Program-made: the position numbers and the translations under genes
Notes under the pieces: model-generated
Told to the model about the DNA's origin: nothing
Database searches by the model: none
The model's input: the letters and a program-made list of their open reading frames with translations, nothing else
Shown: piece by piece, positions 21,301-31,103 of the stretch
Layout of the letters: every line of letters starts with the position of its first letter
Position numbering within the stretch: the first letter of the stretch is position 1
Origin: Odontocerum albicorne
Taxonomy: Eukaryota > Arthropoda > Insecta > Trichoptera > Odontoceridae
Direction: 5' to 3'
NCBI GenBank assembly: GCA_949825065.1
Contig: OX463848.1
Coordinates: forward strand, 28,110,699-28,174,698
DNA: 64,000 nt

Positions 21301-23827
21301 TACGATATTATAATCTACGATTCAAAGCTTTTGACAAATTTATGTTCACAGTTGTGAAATTATTAAATGTAAAATATAAAAAAAACTTAAATACACATAA
21401 TTTAAATGAAAAAAAACAGTCAAAACCCTCTACTTATGGTAATAATCTTGAAATATTTTGATATTTCAAGATTATTATCATAAGTAATAGGGGGAGTCCC
21501 GGATTACTCTTTGGATATAGGAGGATCCCCGGAATTTAACTTACGTGGATCTGTGTTTGCATAGAAAATTTCAAATGAATAGGACCCATAAATATTTTTT
21601 GCGAAAACACATGAAGTACGCAGTTTTTTCGAATTAACTGTAGAATTTGTTACGACATGTTGATTTCGGGACCTAGAATATGACAAAATATACGAATTAT
21701 CATTCTTCTAATTAACAAACTTTTACTATAATAGAATTTAAGAGGAAAACCAGTAGAAATGAATCCACCAGAAATAGAACCTAGAACCCCCACTTGCTTA
21801 GCATGGATGTTAACCATTAAATCATGGTGCCTAAAAACGTATAATATAAGGAAAGGTTTAATGCGAAAAAAATATTAAATCCTTATAATTTTCATGAAAA
21901 TTCAAAAAATAATAATTATAAAATTTACAAAATTTATTATTATGGAGCTCTACAAAGTAATAATTATTTTTAGATCCTGATGCTCCAAGCCGTAAGGAAC
22001 CCAAGTTCCGCGAATGGCACCATTGGCTGGTTGGTAACATTCCTGGCAACAACGTAACCGGAGGTCAGACTCTCTCTGAGTACGTCGGCAGTGGACCCCC
22101 TCCTGACACCGGACTTCATCGCTACGTCTTCCTTGTTTATAAACAACCATCGAAATTGACATTCGATGAGACTAAGCTGACCAATAAGTAAGCTTTTTCA
22201 TATGTGTTTCTTATTTAGTCTTTGGTAATCCTGTATTCTAGTTGTAAGACGCTTGTCTTTCACCCAGGCGTTTCAGGTTTGATTCCCGATGGTACTCAAA
22301 AAATAAAAAAATCCCACTCTGGTGACAGTTCATCTGGTAACAATACTCCCAGACGCTAGAAGTATGTAGTATTATTAATATGTACAATTACAAATAGTGA
22401 GCTTGCGCCTACTCCAATGATTCTAAAACCCAAAGACCCAATTATTAGGGCCAAGGACAGTATTATTTCCCAGCCATGCTCTTTAACATCTCCACATCAT
22501 CGTGCGGATTTATTGAGAACCGCCATATAAATAAATAAAACAATATCTTTGTCACTTGATTTCTTTGTCGATGATTTTCAGGAATTATATGAGAATTGTT
22601 TTATTTCTTTTCCAAATTAATGAACACATATAGTCTGTCAAAAAAGAGTTGAAAATAAATGAGGGCGCTGTGATCGCCTGATTGGCAACACATAGCTGAT
22701 TGCAAAAATGCACTAACTCACAAAAAAAAAATATTGTCGGAAAAAGTAAAAAAAATTAATTTAATATAAAAAGAGTATAAATGGCATTTCACTATATTCC
22801 GTTGAATTTCTGAGTTAGCGAAATCATTATGCTTAAGCTAATTAAAGAAAATTTGAAATAAATTTTGAAAGTTCTTTTAAGTTTCAAATCTGTTGGCGAA
22901 TGGCACAGATACTGAAATCGTCCAATTCTTTTTTAGGGCGACCCTTCCTTTTTTGCCTGGAGTTGTGAATTTTCCCCCATTTTCTTCGTTTTCTTTAATA
23001 CATCGTCTAACCGTGCTTTTTTATTTACCTGTAAATAAAAAAAACAATGCTAATATAAATAATAATGTATTAAATAAAATTTTAAAAACGATCCATTAAA
23101 TAACACGACATATTCGTGATATATTATGGCAACATAACCTTTATGTTCGTAATATAACTTTTATGATGAAAATATAAATCTCATAAAATTTTTCAAAAAT
23201 ATGGGTTATACCATTTATCCAAGCAGCTGTCAAACTATGTAAATGTAAACATAACCTCAGAAATGATAACTTTTTAACAAAAATCAACTCGAAATATATG
23301 TGAATGATTTCTAAACTTTAAATATTTTTCATAATTATTTAAAAAACATAAATACATACCAGTTATACTAGCAGTTCGCGCATAAACGTAATAAATAAAT
23401 GTGACATGACAGCTAATGTTGGTGCTGCCAAGCTATAATTTTTTTAGTTCCATTTTTATTAATTTCTACTCTTTCTTGACAAACTGTACATAATTTATCA
23501 ACATTAGAAAAATACTTTTTGTGTTACTATCACTTTTTTTGTAGTTTGTCATTTATTGTTTTCTTGTCAAATGTTACATATTTCTAACACATGGGCAAAT
23601 ATGGGAAAATTGTCCTCCACATCACCCATTCATCGTTTTTTATGGTTATATTAAATATTTGTTTAATTAATTGAAATTTCAATTTCAGGAGCGGTGACGG
23701 AAGAGGCAAATTCTCCGTTGCTAAATTTGCCACCAAATACAACTTGGGTAACCCAATTGCTGGCAATTTCTATCAAGCACAATATGATGATTACGTGCCC
23801 ATCCTGTACAAACAACTTGGTGCTTAA
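15334..23827 (+). CDS. phosphatidylethanolamine-binding protein (PEBP/RKIP family), gene 1, five exons
   Basis: Exons: 15334-15370, 18559-18677, 20534-20657, 21974-22187 and 23689-23827. All introns are GT-AG and phases agree; the total is 633 nt, 210 residues. The N-terminus ([16 protein letters not shown]) is hydrophobic and could be a signal peptide; translation could instead start at internal ATGs in exon 2 (for example 18597). The core begins [16 protein letters not shown]. Ligand-pocket signatures are DPDAPSR (start of exon 4) and GLHRYVF. The protein ends [14 protein letters not shown]. PEBPs bind anionic phospholipids; relatives inhibit Raf or act as odorant-binding or immune proteins in insects. 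An NVT sequon lies in IPGNNVTG. The introns are full of transposon debris. The function of this copy cannot be told from sequence. Confidence 0.93.
15800..16325 (-). pseudogene. Tigger/pogo transposase N-terminal fragment (CENP-B-type HTH)
   Basis: In intron 1 of PEBP gene 1. The minus-strand frames read [52 protein letters not shown] and [14 protein letters not shown], which follow the order of Tigger transposases (second CENP-B HTH domain). Upstream (about 16245-16325) lie degenerate repeats of CGTGTTATA/CTTGTATAA, typical of subterminal pogo-like ends. The catalytic domain is missing. Confidence 0.75.
16375..17150 (+). pseudogene. non-LTR retrotransposon reverse-transcriptase fragment
   Basis: In intron 1 of PEBP gene 1. 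The plus-strand frames read [37 protein letters not shown], then in the next frame [20 protein letters not shown] and [12 protein letters not shown] (reverse-transcriptase N-terminal motifs). They continue with [19 protein letters not shown] and a C-terminal [20 protein letters not shown]. The catalytic YADD region is deleted. The family differs from the LINE at 1.7, 39.3 and 61.3 kb; it resembles Jockey-type ORF2. Confidence 0.7.
17455..17562 (+). repeat. tRNA-like sequence with internal duplication (SINE head or tRNA pseudogene)
   Basis: TTAGCTTAGTTGGTAAAACG resembles a pol III A box/D arm, and GCTGGTTCGAATCCAGC is a perfect T-arm with B box GGTTCGAATCC. Between them GGTAAAACGGCTATCTAGG occurs twice, lengthening the molecule. 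The acceptor stem does not pair, so a working tRNA is unlikely. Confidence 0.55.
17690..18110 (-). pseudogene. GIY-YIG endonuclease fragment of a Penelope-like retroelement
   Basis: Read leftward, frames give [33 protein letters not shown] and, after a shift, [17 protein letters not shown] and [15 protein letters not shown]. The arrangement (short linker, YEI-CG-CD--YI, R--ETR, GH-I-F, then a basic helix) is that of GIY-YIG domains at the C-terminus of Penelope-type reverse transcriptases. The second residue set reads YID instead of YIG, and frames are broken. It lies in intron 1 of PEBP gene 1. Confidence 0.65.
19105..19205. repeat. short dispersed repeat, copy 2 (partner 10345-10445)
   Basis: Collinear with 10345-10445 in the same orientation; lies in intron 2 of PEBP gene 1. 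Confidence 0.6.
19296..20489 (+). mobile_element. mariner remnant in PEBP gene 1 intron 2, itself interrupted
   Basis: TIRs GGCTATCTGGAAAGTAACTT (left, from 19300) and its inverted match GGGCTATCTGGAAAGTAACTT (right), with TA at 19294-19295 and 20490-20491. From 19447 the frame reads [20 protein letters not shown], then [20 protein letters not shown] and, shifted, [20 protein letters not shown] and LSYRKFC. This is the N-terminal HTH part of a mariner transposase. The catalytic middle is deleted; a C-terminal tail (LTGDYVEK in frame) remains at about 19860. A 503-bp TTAA element is inserted at 19905. Confidence 0.8.
19905..20407. mobile_element. TTAA-inserting element (piggyBac-type MITE) nested in a mariner
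   Basis: Flanked by TTAA at 19901-19904 and 20408-20411. TIRs are CCCTACAATGCGC at the left and, inverted, CCCTACAGTGCGCAATGA at the right. No coding potential. TIRs starting CCC and TTAA duplications fit the piggyBac superfamily. It sits between the mariner C-terminal tail and that mariner's right TIR, so it is the younger insertion. Confidence 0.85.
20962..21640 (-). mobile_element. pogo-like MITE, family P, copy 1 (PEBP gene 1 intron 3)
   Basis: Ends CAACAAAAGTCTGTTAATTC (left, after TA) and, inverted, CAGTTAATTCGAA (right, before TA at 21641). Its minus strand is collinear with 58311-58885: CATTTGAAATTTTCTATGCA, AAATAAAAACCAGTGATATC, ATGCGTGCAAACATAAA, TGTCTCAATATTGC. No coding region. 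An inner hairpin lies at about 21437-21490 (TAATAATCTTGAAATA with its complement). Confidence 0.7.
21755..21838 (-). repeat. tRNA-derived SINE fragment, family D, copy 1
   Basis: The minus strand reads TTTAATGGTTAACATCCATG and then GGGGGTTCTAGGTTCTATTT, collinear with the copy at 34085-34180. The B-box-like segment is degenerate. It lies in PEBP gene 1 intron 3, close to exon 4. Confidence 0.45.
22225..22545 (+). repeat. tRNA-derived SINE, family A, copy 1
   Basis: The head ends in GGTTTGATTCCCGATGGT (pol III B box). A shared body follows: AATACTCCCAGACGCTAGA, AATAGTGAGCTTGCG, CCCAAAGACC, CAGCCATGCTCTTTAACAT and CACATCATCGTGCGG, with a TATAAATAAATAAA tail. Collinear with 42468-42775. It lies in PEBP gene 1 intron 4. 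Confidence 0.7.
22631..23486 (-). mobile_element. Tc-like DNA transposon remnant (PEBP gene 1 intron 4)
   Basis: Ends TAGTCTGTCAAAAAAGAGT (left) and, inverted, CAGTTTGTCAAGAAAGAGT (right), flanked by TA (22629-22630 and 23487-23488). In the interior the minus strand carries a short transposase fragment ([13 protein letters not shown] followed by ICAIRQQI, in shifting frames) like the linker after the HTH of Tc-type transposases. The catalytic domain is missing. Confidence 0.65.
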
Positions 23828-23836
23828 GTGATTTCT

Positions 23837-23842
23837 ATTAAA
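23837..23842 (+). promoter_or_regulatory. variant poly(A) signal of PEBP gene 1
   Basis: ATTAAA lies 10 bases past the stop codon at 23825-23827, the commonest variant of AATAAA. Its position is consistent with a very short 3' UTR; AATAAT nearby is another candidate. Confidence 0.4.
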
Positions 23843-24293
23843 GTTCAATGGCATTGCGAATATATTTTTATAAATAATTGTTGTTTGCACTAGGTATAGC
23901 ATCGTTACTCGATAAAAAAAAATTGAAATTATGAAATTTTTTATTCACCTCTTATGAAATCCTTATTATGCAATCCCTTTCTATTTCCCATATCCTATTG
24001 ACTAATTTCTTATTTCTTTACAATTTCTTCATTGTTTTTTTTCCTGTAAAGAAATATTCTGGTCACATCTGAAAAACCTTCTTCTAACTGCTAAAGAATG
24101 AGGAAGATAGACAATAAGTTAGAGATAGTCCATGTCTTCTGATGGACAAAAAACTGTATCAATCGCCCTCTGTAGGTTAACAAATTTCAAATTTTTTTTC
24201 TATAATTTGTCAAAATATTAGAAAATTAAGGATAGATTATCTCGATCCATTACAAAAATATTTTTTTTGGCTGGTCAAAAAGCCACTATGCTA

Positions 24294-25533
24294 TTAACAC
24301 ATCGATCAATAAGTCCCGGGACTAAGCAACAGATGGCGCCTCTTATAACAAATCCATACCATTCTCAGTTAGTACCAACCTTTAGAAGTTACGTGTCAAA
24401 CTTTCATGACATTCTGTTATTGAGTTACAGTGGTTTTAGTGACGCTACTTTTGCTATTTTCAAAACAATGGAAAAAACCGAATTTCGTGTGTTGATAAAA
24501 CATTGCTTTTTAATGATAAAAAATACCGTTCAAACTCAGCGATGGCTTGAAAAGTGTTATCCGGGCTCTGCTCCGCCGAAAACAACCATTTGTCAGTGGT
24601 ATGCTGATTTCAAACACGGTCATACAGACACAAATGATGCTGAACCATCTAGTCGTCCAAATGAGGCTGTTACACCAGAAAACATAAAAAAAAAACTCAA
24701 AATCATGATGGAAAATCGCAAAGTAAAGTTGCGTGAGATAGCTGACATCCTGAAGATATCATTTGGTAGTGTTTACACTATTTCGCATGAACATTTGGTC
24801 ATGAAAAAGCTTTTTTCGAAATGGGTGCTGCGTTTGCTCACAATGGAAGAGAAACAACAACGCATCGATGATTCAGAGCGCTGTTTGGCACTGTTTACAC
24901 GAAATAAACAGGATTTTTGCATCGGTATGTGACAATGGATGAAACTTGGATCCACCACTATACTCCGGAATCAAATCAGCAGTCAGCTGAGTGGAGAGTA
25001 GCCGGTGAAAGTCGTCCGAAGCGACCAAAAACTCAACAGTCGGCTGGGAAGGTTATAGCCTCCGTATTTTAGGATGTGCATGGTATAATATTCATCGATC
25101 ACCTTGAAAAGGGAAAAACCATCAATAGCGAATACGGCCCCATATGAAGAAGAAAAAAGTTCTCTTTCATCAGGACAATGCAGCGTGTCACAAGTCGATG
25201 ATAACGATGGCCAAATTGCATGAGTTGAACTTCGAATTGCTTCCGCACCCACCGTGTTCCCCAGATTTGGCCCCCAGCGACTATTGGCTGTTCGCAGACC
25301 TCAAAAAGATGCTCCAGGGAAAGAGACTTGGCTCCAATGAAGAAGTGATTGCCGAAACTAACGCCTATTTTGAAACTAAAGATAAATCGTTCTACACGGC
25401 TGCCATAGAAAAGTTAGGAAAGCGTTGAATTAATGTATCGCTCTTGAAGGAGACTATGTTGATGAATAAAGAAGAATTTTGACAAACAAATGTTTTAGTA
25501 CTTCGTCCCGGTGCTTATTGATCGATGTGTTAA
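24294..25533 (+). mobile_element. mariner element with frameshifted, internally deleted transposase
   Basis: TIRs TTAACACATCGATCAATAAG (24294) and its inverted match at 25514-25533. The transposase from 24470 reads MEKTEFRVLIKHCFLMIKN, with KWVLRLLTMEEKQQR. One lost base in a T run near 24912 breaks the frame just before HRYVTMDETW, the first catalytic-Asp block. LFHQDNAACH and SPDLAPSDYWLF (second and third) remain. A stop replaces W in ASVF-DVHG. About a dozen codons are deleted between SEY and RPHMKKKK near 25134. It therefore cannot encode an active protein. Confidence 0.9.
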
Positions 25534-26498
25534 GTAGTTTGTTCAAAAATTCTTCATAAACAATGTTTTCTTTAATTGTTAGGGAATTTCGTTTTAGTTT
25601 CAGTTGATGTTAAAGTTCTAGGTAGTTCAAATGATTCATTAAGATTCTATAAGCAGAGTAGGCAATTCCAATAAATGCAGTCGGTCTTCATAAGGCACAT
25701 TTTTTTATTTTGTTTCTCTCACCTCAGAACCTATTTCAGAAGTTCAATATCATGCACAAAATAATAGTTCTATATTTAATATACAAAACCCAGCAGAGGA
25801 CCGATTTATAGATTAACAAAAACATTTGTGGTGTCATCCAAATGTAAGCATTCTTTACTATATAGACGTTTATTTGTGAAGATATTTTATCAACTAATTC
25901 ATATTAAATTATTTTGGATTCAATACTGTCAATTTTGAAATAAAATAAAATATATACATAAAGATCATGTTAATAGTTGAAATGAAAAATTAAGTGAATG
26001 TTATGTGGTTCTTCATTGGTCAAGGAGCTCATCATCCATGTCATAGTGTTTGGTGTTAGTTTATGCATCTGCACGCCTCATCAGAGGGTAGCTATTTGTG
26101 ATGTGATTCAAGGTTTGGATCTACCCGCACTCACGGAAAGGTGACTGCTAGGCCCTGCTTGTGTATATTATATGCAGTGTGTTGCATCACACCCTATTTA
26201 GGGTACACCACTCCTTCCAAGGTAGAAAAAAATCAGACAACTCCACTGTTGGGTCGTCCATAAGATGCCTATTTTTTTACATCACACTGTCCAACGGGAC
26301 TGCTATTTATCGAGGATTGGCCTGTTACCGACTTGGTCTTCTTCCAGATTGGTCGACGGGAGGTTACCAAGAGTGATTTTATTATTTCTGCAATAAGATA
26401 CAGTTATGTGACTAATGAATAGAAGTGTATAGGGTGAAGTGTATGCACAGAAAAAACCAAATTTTATCGGGCACAGTATCAGGTCGAAGGGTATTATC
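25534..26498. other. intergenic, no gene recognised
   Basis: AT-rich at first, then a more GC-balanced stretch at about 26010-26400 (TCATCAGAGGGTAGC, CGACGGGAGGTTACC) that looks like an old repeat but matches nothing else in the window. Confidence 0.4.
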
Positions 26499-27173
26499 AT
26501 TTTACTCAGGGGCGGCTCGTCTTTAAGGGCAACTGGGGCACTGCCCCACACACATTTCTCCTAATAAAAAATAATAATTGGCTGAAATGTTTTTTAAACG
26601 TGTTTTTATTATTGGTATAATTGTAATTATTCTTAGTTTTTCGGAATATTATTTGCACGTAATGGTTTATAAATATTTGAATAAAAACAATATTGACTTA
26701 TTACTGGCAAGTAGGTGTGAAATAATGCGCACGAAGTACGAAATACGATGCACGCATACAACTAAACGAGTTGCGGCGGGGTTGTTTTGTATCTGCCGTG
26801 GTCATGTGGTCGCTAGCTTCAGTTAAGCTGTCGTTATGACGCGAGATCCGATAGTGTTTGGTTAGTCAGTGGAGGTAAAGAGAAAAGTTCCATATTACAG
26901 TATACAGAAGGTCGCTTTTCCTTTGCTGCGTAAAGGTCTGTTTGGGGCAGGAGTACACCTGCCCCTCGCTGTAATGAGCGACGTTTATTTTTTTGTTTTT
27001 CATGTTCATGTATTATATTAATAAAAACGATTTCCATTTGATTTTGTGAAAAATTCATATTTTTATAATTAGAGTTTTGTTTATTTAATTTTTATACGTT
27101 ATTAAAAAATATTTTCATTTGATTTTGTGAAAAATACATGTTTTTTTTATAATGATAGTTTTGTTAATGTTTA

Positions 27174-27459
27174 TCTATATAAATAAAAATGTAAATGTTC
27201 GTTAATTGAAGGCAGCTAATCTCCGGAAGTTCTCTACCGATTGCTTTGAAATTTTGAGTAAAGTTGATATTCGTCAACGGAAATGTTTTTTCATTTTTAT
27301 TTATATATAAATATCATCTATATAAATAAAAATGTAAATGTTCGTTAATTGAAGGCAGCTAATCTCCGGAAGTTCTCTACCGATTGCTTTGAAATTTTGA
27401 GTAAAGTTGATATTCGTCAACGGAAATGTTTTTTCATTTTTATTTATATATAAATATCA
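27174..27459 (+). repeat. tandem duplication of the Helitron 5' terminus (143-bp unit)
   Basis: Two consecutive near-identical 143-bp copies start with TCTATATAAATAAAAATG (27174 and 27317), each containing GGCAGCTAATCTCCGGAAG and CGATTGCTTTGAAATTTTG. A third TCTATATAAATAAAA start occurs at 27597 with different downstream sequence, also preceded by AG/A-rich DNA. Confidence 0.9.
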
Positions 27460-29094
27460 GTGTATATAATAAAATTTTTAAATCAAAAACAAATATTTAT
27501 GCGAACCTGTAGGGGACAAGGACTAACTAGATTTGTGACACATGTCAAATTTCATTTTCGACGTTTCGGAGTTTATATCAAATATTTAATTTTTAGTCTA
27601 TATAAATAAAATATTTAATACACGAACTGATAATAAATTTATTACAGAGGAAAAATAGGTTAGAATCCAAGATACGTCAAACTAACATTTCTGTTAATAA
27701 GGATAAGTTCCATTGTGTTATAGCAGCTTGAGAAAATCTTAATATGGCTGAATCAGGACTTTATAGCGCAAGCGCAGGAAATATATTTGGCAGAACTAAT
27801 ACTAAATTTGTAAAAAATATCCAACTAATATTTTATTTGTTTTGAAATATTTTGAGTATCGTTAAAATAAATATAATCGCTAAAACAAATATAGCTTATA
27901 TTTATAAAATGATCTAAAATAAAGATATAACAATAACTTATATGTATAAAAAGATCGAGGATCGCTAAAATAAATATAACTTATATAGTATGTATAAAAA
28001 AACAGATGCGTGATACTCTCACGTGGTAGAAGTGAAACTTCTTAGATCTTAGGAAAAGTTGATTTTATGCATTGCTATTTTTCGATTTGTTAACGATTTT
28101 TTTAGGATTAGGAAATGGTTCTGTGGAATTTAATTCAAGAAAGTCTCTTTTAATTTAATAAAAAAAAAATTAATTTTTTTATTTTTAATAATAAACAATA
28201 ATAAATAATAATATAATACACTTAATAAAATGAAATTTAATATTAAATATATCAATATTTTTATATTTATATTAAATTTATTATTTTTAAATAATTATTT
28301 AATTATTTATAGCTTTACTATTTTAATTATATAAAATATTATTTTATTATATAATTTTTTTTGTATAGCGCCATCTGCGTTAATTTATCCGCCATTTTCA
28401 TTTCGTAATGTGCGTTGTTGATATATCTACCTCTAAGAATATCTTTTTCACTTAGTATTTTTAACTTATTTTTTTATTTTTCTGTTCAATTAGCGGTAAA
28501 ATTTAATTGTTTTGATTGATTTTCGTTTGAATTCAAATCATATCGTGAATTGATCTCTTGGAGTGACGCGATCATTTGCTTCACAGAGACAACGTGATGC
28601 TGGTATGTACATTTTTGACAAACGTCATATTTATTTTAAACGAACTGACAAATTTTTGCTAATTTGTAAAAAGATGTATTAATGTGTCATTATTGTTTGT
28701 TTTTTGTAATGTATTTATCTAAATAACTTGCTATTTATTAGAATCGATATTTATTGTTCATTAATGACGCGATCAAACATGTCACATCCAAATTAAATTC
28801 GTGCGTAGTTTGCAATGTCTTTCCTTAACATTTAATTAATTCCAATAACCTCTCTCTTTCCTTAACATTTAATTCGTTCCAATTATCTCCGGATTTCATT
28901 AACAATACTCCTATTGGACAAATATTTGACAAATGCGTGTCCAGCTGCAAAACGATTGATCAGCTGAGATATTCTCACATCAATTGCTGGAAATTGGGAA
29001 CGGAAATTTCATTGTCTCATAACTTAATGTTTCACTCATATTTTTAAAGGTTTACAATTTTATATGTTTTTGCTATAACTTTCTTTCTTCTTTT

Positions 29095-30620
29095 TCAGTG
29101 CAATCTATCTGCTTTAGTTCATCAAAATGTCGAGGAAGCAGCAGAACAACGTGTAGCCAGACTTGAGGATGCACGGTTGCGAGCACGGCGATCGCGTTCT
29201 GCAGTTTCAGAACTGGTTCGTTCTCAAGAGAATGTACGCGACAGGCTGATAGTGACTGAAATAGGTCATTAGGAATATCAAATGTATCTTTTTTTATATA
29301 GAGTTTAATTTTATCTCTATGTTTAGATTTCAAAATATATCAAATCGTATGTAGAAATGTAGATTTTTTAAATTAGTTTGATATTCATCCGTTTTAATCA
29401 AACCAAGCTTCGGTCTGAAGAATACGTTCATTTGCGAGATGCAGTTGTAAATGACGGTAATACAACTAACGTTGGAAGACTAACGATTTGGCCATCTTCA
29501 TATACAGGCAGTCTACGTCATATGCACGAGTACGCTCAATATGCAATTGCGTATGTTCATTACTACGGATGTCCAGACCTATTCACTACATTCACATGCA
29601 ATCCAGCTTGGGACGATATACAACAGCTCATGGTAAAACATGAAGTGTTTGGGTCTGTGCGTTGCTGGATATACTCAGTGGAATGGCAAAAGAGAGGATG
29701 GCCTCATGCGAATATATAGTACTAATCTGGATCTATAACAAAATCACTTCAAACAAAATCGACAATGTAATGTGCGCTGAAATACCCGATGCCGACGTCG
29801 ATAAGGATTTGCATGAAGTTGTGACGAAAAATATGATACATGGACCTTGCGGTACACTGAATCCAAATTCACCATGCATGATAGACGGAAAATGATCTAA
29901 ACGATATCCTCGAGCATTAGTATCCAACACAGTTACAGGAAACGATGGATATCCTTTATACAGAAGAAGATCAACAGAAGATGGCGGGAAATTAGCAACC
30001 ATACAAATGTGAAACGGTGACATCGAAGTAGACAACCATTGGGTTGTTCCATATTCGCCTTTGCTATTCAAAAACATAAAAAGCGCACATAAACGTGGAA
30101 TACTGTAACCCCGTTGAATCGATCAAATACATTTGTAAGTACGTGAATAAAGGCAGCTACATGGCAGTTTTTGGCGTGCAACCAGAATGCGGGATGGGAA
30201 TGCGGTTATACATATCGATGAAATCGCACAGTATCAGGCTGGAAGATACATAAGCAGCAATGAAGCTGTAAAGCGAATTCTTTCATTTCCCATACATGAA
30301 CGAAGTCCAGCTGTTGTTGACTTAGCAGTACATCTAGAAAATGGACAACGCGTTTATTTCACAGCTGCAAATGTGCAACAAATAGCCCTGAATCCACCAG
30401 CTACAACGTTAACTGCTTTCTTCACGTTATGTAAAAATGACGCGTTGGCGAAAAGACTACTGTATCACTGATTGTGACGTCAAAAGAAGAATTGGTGAAA
30501 AAGTATTTCCCTACATTTAAATCAATTATAAGAATCACGATTGGGATAGTGAACGAGCTATTGCTGCCGCCAAGAACAAAGACGTCTACGAACTTAATAA
30601 TATTATTCAGTTCCTTTTTT
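29095..30620 (+). pseudogene. Helitron Rep/helicase pseudogene
   Basis: N-terminal coiled region: EEAAEQRVARLEDARLRARR. Rep domain: KLRSEEYVHLRDAVVNDGN, SYTGSLRHMHEYAQYAIAY and DLFTTFTCNPAWDDIQQL, then WIYSVEWQKRGWPHANI and a stop. The HUH motif (normally PHAH) reads PHAN, and codons just after DDIQQL are deleted. Further on come PNSPCMIDGK and a stop, RYPRALVSNTVTGNDGYP, YQAGRYISSNEAVKRIL and FPIHERSPAVVDLAVHL. The Pif1-type helicase ATPase core is missing; only a late helicase piece (DSERAIAAAKNKDVYELNN) remains at about 30545-30605. The ORF is inactive. Confidence 0.85.
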
Positions 30621-31103
30621 AATGTTTCTCAATTTTATATTTTTTTGTTATAACTTTCTTTCTTCTTTTTCAGTGCAATCGATCTTTTATTTGAATTCAA
30701 ATCATATCGTGAATTGACCTCTTGGAGGGATACGATCATTTGCGAGCACGGCGATAAACGCGACAAACTAAGAGTGGCTGAAAGACATCAAAAATATTGT
30801 ATACCCACAAGCATTATGAAATTAAACATATTAAAAACGTATGCTTTTTCTTTTCTTTCTTTTCCATTTAACCAGACTGAGCCACAGCAACGCGTGGCCG
30901 GGTACAGCTAGTATTTAAATAAAAAATATTTTTGTTAAATTTCGTAATAAAAAATTTGATAATTCTTAGTATTTTCTTGGTTCGACCTCACTGTACTAAA
31001 AATATATAGTTAATTTTTTTTTGAAAAAAAAATGGGGGTTGGGAACTTCAGCCTCATCATGCCCTACCTGTTTTTAAAGTCACGAGCCGCCCCAGATTTT
31101 ACT

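Larger units (their letters stand above)
27174..30911 (+). mobile_element. Helitron (rolling-circle transposon), defective
   Basis: The 5' end TCTATATAAATAAAAATG follows A (27173). The 3' end is a GC-rich hairpin-like segment (CAACGCGTGGCCGGGTACAG) ending CTAG at 30908-30911 before T (30912). This is the A|TC...CTAG|T signature of Helitrons, which make no target duplication. The inside carries degraded Rep/helicase coding sequence on the plus strand. It is inserted in the hAT element. Confidence 0.85.
26507..31095. mobile_element. hAT-type non-autonomous transposon hosting a Helitron
   Basis: TIRs CAGGGGCGGCTCGTCTTTAA (left) and, inverted, CTGGGGCGGCTCGTGACTTT (right). They are flanked by a perfect 8-bp duplication ATTTTACT at 26499-26506 and 31096-31103, the hAT hallmark. 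Removing the inner Helitron leaves about 850 bp of hAT sequence without a transposase. The hAT part includes a near-palindrome GGGGCAGGAGTACACCTGCC at 26943-26962 and a tandem duplication (CATTTGATTTTGTGAAAAAT) at about 27033 and 27117. Confidence 0.88.
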
